A program made the translations under genes and the position numbers. Shown here piece by piece: positions 23,747 to 33,261 of a DNA stretch of 38,490 nucleotides; position 1 is the stretch's first letter; each line of letters opens with the position of its first letter. Origin of the DNA: Planctomycetaceae bacterium (GTDB taxonomy: Bacteria > Planctomycetota > Planctomycetia > Pirellulales > UBA1268). The stretch spans positions 1 to 38,490 of the forward strand of contig CANFQO010000025.1 of the NCBI GenBank assembly GCA_947449135.1. The letters are read 5' to 3'. The notes beneath the pieces were generated by a model. The model saw nothing but the letters and a program-made list of their open reading frames with translations. It was not told where the DNA came from and did not search any database.

Positions 23747-24631
23747 ATGCTCAACCGCGCACGACACCATGCCGCCGCAGCCGTCTGTCTCGCCCTGCTG
23801 GCCGCGGGCGGGTGCCGCGGTGTGGCGCCATCCGGATCCACGGAAACACCGGCAGCCGTCTCGGCCCAACCTCCGCGCGCCGCGCCGCAGACAATACAGG
23901 TCGAACTTGTGTTCGTGCGCCATGAGGATCACGATCCAGTCCTCCGCGACGAACTCTGGGGTCTGGCCGACGAACAGATCTACGACGAGCCGCTGCGACG
24001 GCGACTGCACTCCAATGGTCTGCGAGCCGGCGTCGTGACAGCGCACCTGCCACCCCATCTCGCCGAACGTTTTCTACCGGCCGCTGTCACCCCGGGGGAA
24101 ACCCTGCCAGCGGCACTCCCCGACAATCCTGCACTCATGCGGCATACGCTCCGCCTGTTGCCTGGTCGCTCCAGCGACGTCATGTCGGCGACAGGCATCA
24201 CGGAACTGGTGCTGCTCGAACACACCGGCGAAAGCCTCCGGGGCACGACCTATCGCGATGCAAGCGCGCTGTTTTCACTGCGGTGCTGGCCCGCCGCTGA
24301 TGGCAGAGTGCGGCTGCAGTTGTCGCCCACGATTAAGCATGGACCGGTGGAACGTTCCTGGGTCGGTGAAGAGGGCATGTTTCGGCTGGAGGCGGGCCAA
24401 CGACGCGATGCGCTCGAGGGGCTTGAGTTCGAAGCCACCGTGCCCATCGGCTCGATGATCGTCGTGGGCTGCGTGGGCGAGCCAGCCTCGACTGCAGGCG
24501 ATGCATTTTTCCGTGATCGTGCCAGCAGCAGGTCTGGCCAGCGGTTACTGGCAATCCGGCCTCTGCCGCAGGCCCAGAGCATCGATCCGATGTTCGCGCC
24601 AACCGACGCGACTCCCTCCGCTGAGCAGTAG
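23747..24631 (+). CDS. Lipoprotein of unknown function
   Basis: The 294-residue protein has a signal peptide with lipobox AGGC (C23), predicting a membrane-anchored exported protein, followed by a Pro/Ala/Thr-rich linker to about residue 47. The folded part opens with QVELVFVRHEDHDPVLRDELWGLADEQ and continues through LRLLPGRSSDVM, GTTYRDASALFSLRCWP and RVRLQLSPTIKHG to ATVPIGSMIVVGC. The alternating hydrophobic pattern suggests a beta-rich domain. I do not recognise a family with a known role; the overall form fits planctomycete-specific lipoproteins. The ribosome site is poor (no clear AGGAG). It stands alone between purQ and the SAF-domain gene. Confidence 0.65.
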   Translation: MLNRARHHAAAAVCLALLAAGGCRGVAPSGSTETPAAVSAQPPRAAPQTIQVELVFVRHEDHDPVLRDELWGLADEQIYDEPLRRRLHSNGLRAGVVTAHLPPHLAERFLPAAVTPGETLPAALPDNPALMRHTLRLLPGRSSDVMSATGITELVLLEHTGESLRGTTYRDASALFSLRCWPAADGRVRLQLSPTIKHGPVERSWVGEEGMFRLEAGQRRDALEGLEFEATVPIGSMIVVGCVGEPASTAGDAFFRDRASSRSGQRLLAIRPLPQAQSIDPMFAPTDATPSAEQ

Positions 24632-24854
24632 AGGCGGTAGGGAAATGCGGTCAGGGCCTGTGAAGACAGGCAGCATGCAGAACCTCGAGAACCGGCGGTG
24701 GGCTCTCCACGTCGCGGGTCTGCGGCATTTTGGTAAGCAGCGATCCCTGCACGCCGCAGGCTTTACGCACCCTGCCAGCGGTGTCGATGCCTCTTGTTGA
24801 AGAGCGTCACCATCCGGACGCCGCCTCCTGTCGGCATCGACGAAAGACACGATC

Positions 24855-26291
24855 ATGCGCACCGCCCTGCCCACGAATGCTCCTCAGTCACGGTCACACA
24901 GGCCGCGTGCCCTCACTGTCTTCGCAGCAGCGTTCGTTGCCGGCGCGGCAGCGGCGGTGGGGGTCAATCGCACGCTCGACGTCCGTCTGGCGCAGTCGAA
25001 ACCACGTGTCGAGAGCGAGGCGATTTTCGTCGCGCTGCGGTCGTTGCCGCAGGGCTCACCCGTGACGGTATGGGATGTGGCACTGCGGGACTGGCCGAAG
25101 GCCATGCTGCCCTCTACGGCCCTGCGGGCAAGCGACACGTTCAGCGGTCATGTGCTAAAGCACCCACTCCGCGAGGGACAGCCGCTGTTGTCGATCCAAC
25201 TCACGCCGTCAGGACAGGGCACACAACCCACGACGGAACCGACGCCCTTTCCGCCGCCAGCGGCCTACACGCAGTCATCCGTACCATCCACCGATGTTGA
25301 TCTCTGGTCGACGCCGGTCGCCATTCCGCCGCAGCAGGTGGCCGGTCCCACCCACGCCACCCCACAGGAACCGGTGACGGTGAAGGAAACCGTGACGCAG
25401 ACGGAAACGGTGACTCAGACGGAAACCGTGCCCGTATCGGAGCCCGTCGCCGTCCAAGAAATCGTACCGGCAACGGAACCGGTCGCGATGCCGCCGGCAG
25501 CGAGTGTCGCCGCCACTGTCGATCACCCGATCCCAGGCGACACCGCGGTCACGGACAGCGACGTCAACGGCATTCCGGAGGCTGCACTTGAGAATGTGTC
25601 CGCACCTGAGAATGTCGCGGCCACCACTACGACGGCGGTGGTGGAAACCAGTCCCGAACTGACACCAGCGACCGAGCCGCAGGTTCCGGCACCGGCCATC
25701 AGCGACGTCTCCACTGGGATGCAAACTCCCACTCTCGCCGCCCTTACCGACGTCGCCCCGCCGGTCGTCAATCCGGAGACCGCCCCAATCGTTGCTCCAC
25801 TGCCAATCGTCTCGTCGCTGCCGGCACCAGCGTCGCTGCCTGCACCGGCAGAACGGCCGCGGCCCGCACAGGCACGGTTTCTCGTCGTTCCTGAACGCAT
25901 TGCGGTACAAGCCGATGCCTCATTTACGGCACGGGCGGCTGTCCAGTCGCCGGAGACTACCGCCCAGTCCACTGCCGGGCGGCCAGCCGAACGACCGGCA
26001 TCCAACGCAGTCCAACCGCTCCCGTCGACCACGACCGCCGAACGCCGTCCGCAGGGCAGGCCGGCGGGGAGCAGTCCGCAGGGCAGGCAGCCACAGAGGC
26101 AAGGACGTCAGTCCGCTCCCGCCACCACCGGAGCGGCCACTGAAACGATGCCGCAGCCCCGCCTTGGAATGACGATGTTTCCAAATGTCTCTGCCGGGAT
26201 CGAAGCCCTTGAGAGCAAAATGCGGGGAGATCAGCCCGGACAGGCCGCTTCCCCGACTGCGGAGCAGGCCAGACCGGTCACGGCTCGCTAA
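24855..26291 (+). CDS. SAF-domain (CpaB/RcpC-like) protein with long disordered tail
   Basis: The 478-residue protein has a basic N-terminus, one membrane helix (about 20-38) and then a SAF-like domain at about 55-116 (AIFVALRSLPQGSPVTVWDVAL through LREGQPLLS). This is the arrangement seen in CpaB/RcpC and flagellar P-ring assembly proteins, which stabilise the secretin or ring in the periplasm. The remaining 360 residues are low complexity, rich in Thr, Pro, Ala, Val and Gln, with TVTQTE repeats and a basic QGRQPQRQGRQ segment, then a short ordered C-terminal patch (PRLGMTMFPNVSAGIEALESKM). No tad or cpa genes are nearby. The domain call is from pattern only. Confidence 0.65.
   Translation: MRTALPTNAPQSRSHRPRALTVFAAAFVAGAAAAVGVNRTLDVRLAQSKPRVESEAIFVALRSLPQGSPVTVWDVALRDWPKAMLPSTALRASDTFSGHVLKHPLREGQPLLSIQLTPSGQGTQPTTEPTPFPPPAAYTQSSVPSTDVDLWSTPVAIPPQQVAGPTHATPQEPVTVKETVTQTETVTQTETVPVSEPVAVQEIVPATEPVAMPPAASVAATVDHPIPGDTAVTDSDVNGIPEAALENVSAPENVAATTTTAVVETSPELTPATEPQVPAPAISDVSTGMQTPTLAALTDVAPPVVNPETAPIVAPLPIVSSLPAPASLPAPAERPRPAQARFLVVPERIAVQADASFTARAAVQSPETTAQSTAGRPAERPASNAVQPLPSTTTAERRPQGRPAGSSPQGRQPQRQGRQSAPATTGAATETMPQPRLGMTMFPNVSAGIEALESKMRGDQPGQAASPTAEQARPVTAR
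25391..25426 (+). repeat. 18-bp direct repeat in the SAF-domain gene
   Basis: Two adjacent 18-base units differing at two positions (16 of 18 identical, core GACGGAAAC) encode TVTQTE twice within the disordered tail. A third, degenerate unit follows. Confidence 0.75.
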
Positions 26292-26357
26292 CAACCACGC
26301 CAGCCCGACAAGCTTGGAATCAGCTGGTTGGGCTACGCGGAGGGAGCTGGGACATCG

Positions 26358-26885
26358 TCACCGGGCTTTCTGCGGCACGAGCATCGTGAGGCCGGCAATC
26401 ACGGCCGCCAGCGCCCCCACGCCGCCCAGGGCGTACAGCACGCTGTTGATACCGTTGAGAAATATCGCCCGCTTTTGCACCCACGCCTCCTGAGGAGCGC
26501 TGGTTCGAGCAACGTCGGCGGTGGCGTAATACTCCAAGGCTTTGTAGAGCGAAGCGTCGTCGTTGCTCTGAATGTTCTCTCGGATGGCTTCGTGGTTAAA
26601 CGCCGCCTTAGGCGGTGATCCCAGGACCGCGGCCGTTCCCCAGGCCAGCACGGCACAGGCGATTCCCGCCAGAGCCACAGCCTGGGGCAGTCCCCAACTC
26701 CGCTTCTGGTGGGACACCGTCGGGGTTTTGCAGTGGAGCCGGTTCAATTCCCGGAATGTCGGCACATCGTTCAACCTGTGGCAGGAGGAGCATTCCACGC
26801 GGCCACCAGCCTGTCCCGACACGATTTCGATCTCGTGGGCACAGCCTGAGCAGGGCAGGACAAAGGTTTTTTTTGCGTCGCTCAT
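26358..26885 (-). CDS. Zinc-ribbon membrane protein, function unknown
   Basis: The 175-residue protein begins with a zinc ribbon: C12-x2-C15 and C32-x2-C35 in LPCSGCAHEI and VECSSCHRLN. A membrane helix follows at about 66-90, then a soluble stretch (FNHEAIRENIQSNDDASLYKALEYYATA) and a second helix near the C-terminus (about 145-170). The zinc ribbon with GGRVECSSC is common at the N-terminus of planctomycete hypothetical membrane proteins. The start MSDAKKTF is chosen over an ATG 12 codons upstream because of GGGAT just before it and because the ribbon starts there. It is divergent from rpoD. Confidence 0.7.
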   Translation of the reverse strand: MSDAKKTFVLPCSGCAHEIEIVSGQAGGRVECSSCHRLNDVPTFRELNRLHCKTPTVSHQKRSWGLPQAVALAGIACAVLAWGTAAVLGSPPKAAFNHEAIRENIQSNDDASLYKALEYYATADVARTSAPQEAWVQKRAIFLNGINSVLYALGGVGALAAVIAGLTMLVPQKAR

Positions 26886-27412
26886 GATCCCGATTCCGCC
26901 AAGGCCATTCGGCCAGTGCACGCAGAGCTTCTCCGGCCGATTTCTTTTACCATTTCAGGGCATCCAACTCGAATACCCGGCTGTTTTTCACGAAAAATTT
27001 GCTGGCTTTTCTCATGGATCAGGGGCATAATCTTGAGCCCTTCGGACGACCCCGCCCATGCGACAGCCCCTGTCACAGGATCCGAAATCTCCACCCACTT
27101 CACCCAACCTCCGAGGGCAGCGTTCCGGATGGATACGTCCATCCTTCCCGCGAGGGGATCCACGACGGTGGGTTGGGTGGGGTATGCGGACCACGGTGGT
27201 TTGAGGAGGGTGTCAAAAATAGGCTGTTGTCTCTGGAATTCGGGCCGCTGGATTTCCGTGGCCCTTGAATCACACTCACGACACTCCGAATGATGCACCG
27301 GATGATGACGCCTTGAGTGACGAAGCCACAGGATGCTTTGTCACAACGTTTGGTTCTGCTGTTGGCCTGCTTGATTGAAGACTGAAGATCGATCCACGAA
27401 GGGAGCTTTGCC
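26886..27412. other. Divergent intergenic region upstream of rpoD
   Basis: This 527-base stretch has short open frames on both strands but nothing protein-like. It should contain the rpoD promoter(s). A TAATCT near 27031 resembles a -10 element but lacks a well-spaced -35. Two CCACGACGGTGG-like elements lie near 27160 and 27190. No structured RNA was recognised. Confidence 0.4.
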
Positions 27413-29008
27413 TTGTACGACTCGCTGCTGGATGAACTCGAGGACGATGTTGTCTCCACTCCCCAGGAGGTCGAGGAACTGGCCGACAAGGTCGTCGATG
27501 CCGAGGAGGCCGATGCCGACCTGCTCGTCGACGACGCCGATGCAACGGTGATCCCCGATGCCGAAATTGAAGCAGAGGCAGAGTCGGAGATCGAGGCGAC
27601 CGGCGAGGGGGAAGATGTCCTCATCGAGCAAGTCGAGAACTGGTCGGATGACCCCGTCCGAATGTATCTGACTCAGATGGGTGAAATCCCCCTGCTGACC
27701 CGGGCGCAGGAGATCTACCTCGCCCGCCAGATCGAAACCACGCGGGCACAGTTCCGCGGCAAACTGCTGGAATGTGAATACGTCTGCCAGCAGGCTTTCA
27801 AGGTGCTTTCACGCGTGCATCGTGGCGAACTGCCCTTTGACCGCACGGTGCAGGTGTCGGTCACTGACCGGCTGGAGAAGGATCAGATCCTCGGCCGCCT
27901 GCCGCACAACCTGCGGACACTTGAGGTGTTGCTGCGTCAAAACCGTGCCGACTACCGGATCTCGCTGTCGAAGAAACGGAAGATGGCAGAGCGTCGTGAA
28001 GCGTGGGGCAGGCTGGGCCACCGCCGTCGCCGCTGCGTGCGATTGATCGAGGAGTTGGGCCTGCGGACCCAGCGGATCGAGACCATGATCCCGACGCTCG
28101 ACAACTTCGTCGTGAGGCTCAAGGAACTGCGCAGCAAGATCGAAGCCCACCGTCGCACCAAGCAACCGCCGGTTGGCCGGCAGAAGCTGATCGAGGAATA
28201 CCGGGCAATCCTCAAGGCCTGCCAGGAGACGCCTCGTAGCCTCAAGCGGCGAATGGACGAGATTCGTGAGATCTATGCCCGTTACCAAAAGGCGAAGCGC
28301 GGCCTCTCGGAGGGAAATCTCCGGCTCGTCGTGTCGATCGCGAAGAAATACCGCAACCGCGGCCTATCCTTCCTCGACCTGATTCAGGAGGGCAATGCCG
28401 GCCTGATGCGGGCGGTGGACAAGTTCGAGTACCGCCGCGGCTTCAAGTTCTGCACGTATGCCACGTGGTGGATTCGGCAGGCGATCACCCGTGCGGTGGC
28501 CGACCAAAGCCGCACGATCCGCATCCCGGTGCACATGGTGGAGACGATGTCCCGCGTGCGGAACGTCGCCCGGCAGTTGCTCCAGGAATATGGCCGCGAG
28601 CCGTCGATCGAGGAAATCGCCGCCCGGGCGGGCACACCAGTGGACGAGACGCGTCGTGTCACGGCGATGAGCCGCTACCCGATCAGCCTCGACCGCCCTG
28701 TGGGCAACAGCGAAGACAGCCACTTTGGCGATCTGCTGCCCGACACCGGCGCCGAGAATCCTGCCGTGGGTGCCGCACAGGAGATGCTCCGCAACCGGAT
28801 CGCGAAGGTGCTGAAGTCACTGAGCTACCGGGAGCGGGAGATCATCAAACTGCGGTATGGGTTGGGCGACGGCTACAGCTACACGCTGGAGGAAGTGGGC
28901 CACATCTTCAAGGTGACCCGCGAGCGTATTCGCCAGATCGAGGCCAAGGCAGTCCGCAAGCTGCAGGCTCCGGCCCGCAGCGAGGAACTCTCCGGGTTTC
29001 TTGATTAA
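27413..29008 (+). CDS. rpoD: RNA polymerase sigma factor, RpoD/SigA type
   Basis: The 531-residue sigma70 factor has an acidic N-terminus (1-75), region 1.2 ([19 protein letters not shown], 79-97), a ~190-residue basic helical non-conserved region, and region 2 from about 300 ([48 protein letters not shown]). Region 3 ([22 protein letters not shown]) and region 4 ([35 protein letters not shown]) follow, as in a principal sigma. The start appears to be TTG, giving (f)[14 protein letters not shown] sits 8 bases upstream, an in-frame stop lies at 27383, and no ATG or GTG occurs between. The acidic leader does not resemble the classical region 1.1 closely. Whether it is the sole housekeeping sigma cannot be decided here. 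Confidence 0.93.
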   Translation: MYDSLLDELEDDVVSTPQEVEELADKVVDAEEADADLLVDDADATVIPDAEIEAEAESEIEATGEGEDVLIEQVENWSDDPVRMYLTQMGEIPLLTRAQEIYLARQIETTRAQFRGKLLECEYVCQQAFKVLSRVHRGELPFDRTVQVSVTDRLEKDQILGRLPHNLRTLEVLLRQNRADYRISLSKKRKMAERREAWGRLGHRRRRCVRLIEELGLRTQRIETMIPTLDNFVVRLKELRSKIEAHRRTKQPPVGRQKLIEEYRAILKACQETPRSLKRRMDEIREIYARYQKAKRGLSEGNLRLVVSIAKKYRNRGLSFLDLIQEGNAGLMRAVDKFEYRRGFKFCTYATWWIRQAITRAVADQSRTIRIPVHMVETMSRVRNVARQLLQEYGREPSIEEIAARAGTPVDETRRVTAMSRYPISLDRPVGNSEDSHFGDLLPDTGAENPAVGAAQEMLRNRIAKVLKSLSYREREIIKLRYGLGDGYSYTLEEVGHIFKVTRERIRQIEAKAVRKLQAPARSEELSGFLD

Positions 29009-29038
29009 CCGAACTGCGGCAGTCGCCTAGACATTCGA

Positions 29039-29131
29039 GGAGCCGGGGGTCGGTGGAAGCCGGAGCGAGTTGGGCTATCCTGCCCCCGAGTCGGAGGCTT
29101 TCACCGCCCACGGCGGCTTGAGCCGCTTGAC
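29039..29131. repeat. Dispersed intergenic repeat, copy 2
   Basis: Ungapped partner of 8899-8991 in the same orientation (85 of 93 bases identical). It lies between the convergent rpoD and cysC genes. Its right end contains GCGGCT-tg-AGCCGC, a perfect 6-bp hairpin in which two of the eight differences between the copies fall. No T-run follows. Confidence 0.85.
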
Positions 29132-29181
29132 GACGGTCGGCTGCGTCCGAGCGCACGGCTAGCCCACTGACGCAGTCGTCG

Positions 29182-29877
29182 TCACGACCGTGACGGGATC
29201 TTGCCAGCCTTCTCCAGCCACGCGATCACCTGGTCGGCCAACTGGTCGGCTGGAGTGGCGGCCGAGTCTACGGCCAGCTCAGGGCTCAGCGGCTCCTCGT
29301 AGGGATCATCGATGCCTGTGAAGCCCTTGATCTCGCCCGCCCGTGCCTTCTTGTAGAGCCCCTTGGGGTCTCGGCTCTCGCAGACCTCCAGTGGTGCCCG
29401 CACGTGGACCTCCACGAAATCGCCCGGTGGAAGCATGGCGCGGACGGCATCGCGATCGCTGCGATAGGGGCTGATGAAGGCTGTCAGCGCAATGATGCCC
29501 GCCTGAGCAAAGAGTTCGGCCACGGCCCCGATCCGGCGGATATTCTCTTCGCGATCTTGGGCTGCGAATCCCAGGCCAAACCGCTGGGCAAACTCGTCGC
29601 CATGCCGCTCCCGCAGGAGTGCCGGGGCTGCGTTCAATCCCAGCCGCACGTTGTCGCCATCGAGCACGAAACTTCGCACACCACGGCTGTGGAGCCGGTG
29701 GTCAACGAGGTTGGCGAGCGTGCTCTTACCGCAGCCCGAGAGCCCCGTGAACCAGAGCACGCACCCCCGGTGACCGGCGGCCCGCTCGCGCTCGTCGCGG
29801 CTGACCGCATGGGCGTGCCAGCGGACATCGATCGTTTCGCTCGTTCCCGGACCGTTCATTGCCTGGCTCTTCGTCAT
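29182..29877 (-). CDS. cysC: Adenylylsulfate kinase (APS kinase)
   Basis: The enzyme phosphorylates APS to PAPS in sulfate activation. The 231-residue protein has Walker [10 protein letters not shown] (45-53), [12 protein letters not shown], the [20 protein letters not shown] stretch, [10 protein letters not shown] and the lid region [27 protein letters not shown], all characteristic of CysC. It is a stand-alone kinase with no fused sulfurylase or GTPase domain. The first ATG is preceded by AAGGAG at 12 bases; a second, six codons later, is possible. No cysD/cysN or sat is in the window. The downstream side holds a dispersed repeat. Confidence 0.95.
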   Translation of the reverse strand: MTKSQAMNGPGTSETIDVRWHAHAVSRDERERAAGHRGCVLWFTGLSGCGKSTLANLVDHRLHSRGVRSFVLDGDNVRLGLNAAPALLRERHGDEFAQRFGLGFAAQDREENIRRIGAVAELFAQAGIIALTAFISPYRSDRDAVRAMLPPGDFVEVHVRAPLEVCESRDPKGLYKKARAGEIKGFTGIDDPYEEPLSPELAVDSAATPADQLADQVIAWLEKAGKIPSRS

Positions 29878-29947
29878 CGGACCACCATTCTCCTTCGGAA
29901 CCCCGTATCTGGCACCACCCCGCTACGAACCTGCCACCGGCTGCAGG

Positions 29948-30982
29948 TCACTCCCAGCCGCCCAGTTCCACCGTACGCTTAAACCGCTGCGGCTCGGCCC
30001 CGGGGTTGGCTCCAACCCGTTCAACATCGAGCTCGATTTTTTCACCCGGTCCGCGACGGCCCACGAGGTCGGTGAGTGCCTCGAAGTTGGCCACCGGTTG
30101 TCCGTCGATCTGGAGCACGATGTCACCCATCTGGATGCCCGCCTGCGCTGCGGCCGATTCATCCTGCACATGCGTGATCAGGCATGGACCGACCAACCCC
30201 TGACCTGCCACGCCCAGCTTCCCCCCCTTCCGCACGTCGATCTTGGTGTTGGGGAGCTTCTCGGCAAGCGCCGCCAGGGCCTCGTCACCGGCCCTCGTCC
30301 CATACAGTTGCAATTGCTGGACACCCCGCAGCCGCCCCAGTACGGCCAGGCTCGCATCATCGAGCCGCACGCCATGCAGCCCCACGTGCAGCACGTGGCG
30401 GAGCCTGACGATCAGCCGCAGATCATCGGTCGTACCCGTCCACGTGGCGTTGAAGAGGGCGTGCAGGCCTCGCTGACCGTTGGGCAGAAATCCCTCGGTG
30501 ATGATTGCGCCCAATGATTCGAGCCGGGCACGGGCTGCGTCAGCCAAGCCCCTCGTGTGGAAGTCGAGGGTGGCCTCCGCCATGCCAGCCACAGCGGCAT
30601 CCGATCCCTCTGCGAGTGCTTCGAGCGTGTGCTCTGCGGTGGCGGCCAGATCAGACTCCTCGCCCGCGAGCATCTCCCGCAGGATCTCGATGGCCCGACT
30701 ACTCACCTCCAGATCGCCGCGGCCAATGGCCTCACGGAGGGGCTCGATCGCGGGCAGTCCGACCGCAGCGAGGCTGCGGGTCGCCGCCTCACGCTGGGCA
30801 AACTGCTCCGCTGCCAACTGGTCGATCCACCCCCTGATCTGCGTCGCGTCGGCCGGGGTGGCCGGTTCCTCGCCCAGCGCCGCCGGCCCCGTGACTGCGA
30901 CCGTCTGCAGGACGATGACTGCCACGGCCAGCAGCCGGCAATGCCATGCGCGTGAAAGAAGGGGGGTTCTGACAGCCATCAT
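29948..30982 (-). CDS. Exported HEAT/LRR-like protein with C-terminal PDZ domain
   Basis: The 344-residue protein starts with a signal sequence ([20 protein letters not shown], likely cut near ALG-EE). The next part (about 45-150) is helical with a HEAT-like unit ([26 protein letters not shown]). A leucine-rich-repeat-like section follows (about 200-250: [33 protein letters not shown]). The C-terminus is a PDZ domain (about 265-335) with [36 protein letters not shown] and [10 protein letters not shown]. No protease triad is present, so it is probably a binding or scaffold protein outside the cytoplasm. Two adjacent ATGs make the start uncertain by one residue. It is divergent from ygiQ. Confidence 0.78.
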   Translation of the reverse strand: MMAVRTPLLSRAWHCRLLAVAVIVLQTVAVTGPAALGEEPATPADATQIRGWIDQLAAEQFAQREAATRSLAAVGLPAIEPLREAIGRGDLEVSSRAIEILREMLAGEESDLAATAEHTLEALAEGSDAAVAGMAEATLDFHTRGLADAARARLESLGAIITEGFLPNGQRGLHALFNATWTGTTDDLRLIVRLRHVLHVGLHGVRLDDASLAVLGRLRGVQQLQLYGTRAGDEALAALAEKLPNTKIDVRKGGKLGVAGQGLVGPCLITHVQDESAAAQAGIQMGDIVLQIDGQPVANFEALTDLVGRRGPGEKIELDVERVGANPGAEPQRFKRTVELGGWE

Positions 30983-31125
30983 GCCGAAAATATACCCGTT
31001 TTTCACGAAGCCCGACCGCTCCAGAATCGGCGCCGAGGTTTCGGCCCGGGACCGGATTCCCGGGGGTACACTTCGAAAAGCACCGCCGACACCCGCGGCG
31101 CTGCCCCCCGACCGCTGCCCGCCCC

Positions 31126-33192
31126 ATGTCACTCTCCCTCACCACCGATCGCCAGCCACGCCCGCCGTTGCCGACCACCCGCGCCGAGATGCTCGCGCGG
31201 GGCTGGGAGTCGGTCGACATCGTGTTCGTCAGCGGCGATGCCTACGTCGACCACCCGAGCTTTGCCAATGGCCTGCTCGCCCGGCTCCTGGAGGCGGCAG
31301 GCTTCCGTGTCGCCATGCTGGCTCAGCCCGACTGGAGCAACTGCGAGCCGTGGCGGCAGTTCGGTCGGCCCCGGCTGTTTTTCGGCATCTCGGCGGGCAA
31401 CATGGACTCGATGATCAACCACTACACCGCCAACCGGAAGGTTCGCAACGACGACGCCTATTCACCCGACGGCGTCATTGGCCGGCGGCCTGACCGGGCC
31501 ACGCTGGCCTACTGCCAGCGGTCGCGAGAAGCGTTTCCGGGCGTGCCGGTGGTGGCCGGCGGCGTCGAGGCCAGTCTCCGGCGGATCGCCCACTACGACT
31601 ACTGGAGCGACACGGTGCGCCGGTCGATCCTGCTCGACTCGAAGGCCGACATGGTCGTCTTCGGCATGGGCGAGCGAACCGTGCTCGACGTCGCCAGAGG
31701 CCTCGCCGCTCTGGCTGATCAGGCTGCTGGTGGCCTCGCCACCAGCCAGATGATGAAAGAACTCCGTGACCGTCGCGGCGTGGCCTACCGGCTGGGGGCG
31801 AGCGAACCGCCCCCGGCGGGCGCGGACACCATCGAGCTGCCCGACTACGACGCGGTGGTCAGCGACAAACTCGCGTTCTGCGAGATGACGCGGATCTCGC
31901 ATCTGGAAACCAATCCGCACAACGCCAAGCGGCTCGTACAGCGCTACGGCCGCGAGGCAGTGGTCGTGAATCCCCCTGCCCTGCCGCTGGAGCAGGACGA
32001 GATGGACGAGGTCTACGGGCTGCCCTTCACCCGCCGGCCACATCCCGCCTATGGCACGGCACGGATCCCCGCCTACGAGGTCGTGGAAACCAGCGTGCAG
32101 ATCATGCGGGGCTGTTTCGGCGGCTGCACGTTCTGCTCGATCACGGCCCACGAGGGGCGGATCATCCAGAGCCGATCGCAGGAATCGATCATCACCGAGA
32201 TCAAGCTCCTCGCCGCGCAGCCCGGCTTCAAGGGCACGGTCTCCGACATCGGCGGACCGACGGCCAACATGTATCAGATGCGGTGCACGCGGCCCGAGGT
32301 GGAGGCGAAGTGCCGCCGGCTCTCCTGCGTGCACCCCACCGTCTGCAAACTGCTGGGCACCGACCACGGCCCGCTCAAGGCGGTGATGAAGGAGGCGCGG
32401 AGCGTGGCGGGGGTGAAACGCGTGCTCGTGGCATCGGGCGTCCGCATGGATCTGGCCCGCAAGGATCCCGAATATCTGCGGGAATTGGCCGAGCATCATG
32501 TGGGCGGCCACTTGAAAGTGGCGCCCGAGCATACGGATCCCGAGGTCTTGAGCCTGATGAAGAAGCCGGCGGCCGACGACTTCGTCGAGTTCGACAAGGC
32601 TTTCAAGGCGGCCAGCCGACGCGTGGGCAAGAAGCAGTACACGGTGCCCTATTTCATCGCCAGCCATCCCGGCAGCGGTGTCGAGGAGATGATCGAACTG
32701 GCGCTCTTCCTCAAGCGCAACAGCTACCAGCCCGATCAGGTGCAGGACTTCATACCGAGCCCCTTCGACATCGCTGCCTGCATGTACCACACCGGGCTCG
32801 ACCCGATGACGCGGCAGCCTGTGAAGGTGACGAAGGGGCTCCGCGATCGACGGATGCAGCGGGCCCTCTTGCAGTTCTTCAAGCCGGAAAACTATTTCGA
32901 GGTGCGGAGGGCGCTCGAGCAGGCGGGCCGGCACGACCTGATCGGCTCGGGCTGCGACTGCCTGATCCCGGAACGCGCGCCGAAGGAGGCGCTCGACCGG
33001 AAGCGGAACGAGGCGACGCGGGCGTTCACGGAGTCGACCTCCGGTGACCACATCCGGGGCGGCCCCGCCGCGGGCCGCCAATCCGGCGGCCCCGCCGCGG
33101 GCCGCGGGGGGAGCAGCCCTCGCACGGGACCGCGCAAGGAGGCCCGTCAGCGAAAGAGCGTGGGCTACCGACCCAAGCGCGGCAAGCGGTAG
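31126..33192 (+). CDS. ygiQ: YgiQ family radical SAM protein
   Basis: The 688-residue protein has the YgiQ N-terminal domain ([34 protein letters not shown]) and the radical SAM core with the 4Fe-4S cysteines C330, C334 and C337 in [24 protein letters not shown] and [14 protein letters not shown] follow, as does the DUF3362-type C-terminal part ([34 protein letters not shown]). The reaction catalysed by YgiQ is not established. The last ~50 residues are a basic Gly/Pro/Arg tail in which a 21-base GC-rich segment occurs twice at a 27-base period (33058 and 33085), encoding GGPAAGR twice. Confidence 0.93.
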   Translation: MSLSLTTDRQPRPPLPTTRAEMLARGWESVDIVFVSGDAYVDHPSFANGLLARLLEAAGFRVAMLAQPDWSNCEPWRQFGRPRLFFGISAGNMDSMINHYTANRKVRNDDAYSPDGVIGRRPDRATLAYCQRSREAFPGVPVVAGGVEASLRRIAHYDYWSDTVRRSILLDSKADMVVFGMGERTVLDVARGLAALADQAAGGLATSQMMKELRDRRGVAYRLGASEPPPAGADTIELPDYDAVVSDKLAFCEMTRISHLETNPHNAKRLVQRYGREAVVVNPPALPLEQDEMDEVYGLPFTRRPHPAYGTARIPAYEVVETSVQIMRGCFGGCTFCSITAHEGRIIQSRSQESIITEIKLLAAQPGFKGTVSDIGGPTANMYQMRCTRPEVEAKCRRLSCVHPTVCKLLGTDHGPLKAVMKEARSVAGVKRVLVASGVRMDLARKDPEYLRELAEHHVGGHLKVAPEHTDPEVLSLMKKPAADDFVEFDKAFKAASRRVGKKQYTVPYFIASHPGSGVEEMIELALFLKRNSYQPDQVQDFIPSPFDIAACMYHTGLDPMTRQPVKVTKGLRDRRMQRALLQFFKPENYFEVRRALEQAGRHDLIGSGCDCLIPERAPKEALDRKRNEATRAFTESTSGDHIRGGPAAGRQSGGPAAGRGGSSPRTGPRKEARQRKSVGYRPKRGKR

Positions 33193-33261
33193 GAGCGCGC
33201 TCCCGTGGCCCTGCCAGAATCGCTCCGGCGAACGAGTGCATGAGGTTGTTGGAGAGGATCG

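Noticed and set aside
33192-33203. GGAGCGCGCTCC palindrome after ygiQ as a terminator
   Set aside because: Perfect dyad with no loop and no T-run; it may be chance in GC-rich DNA.
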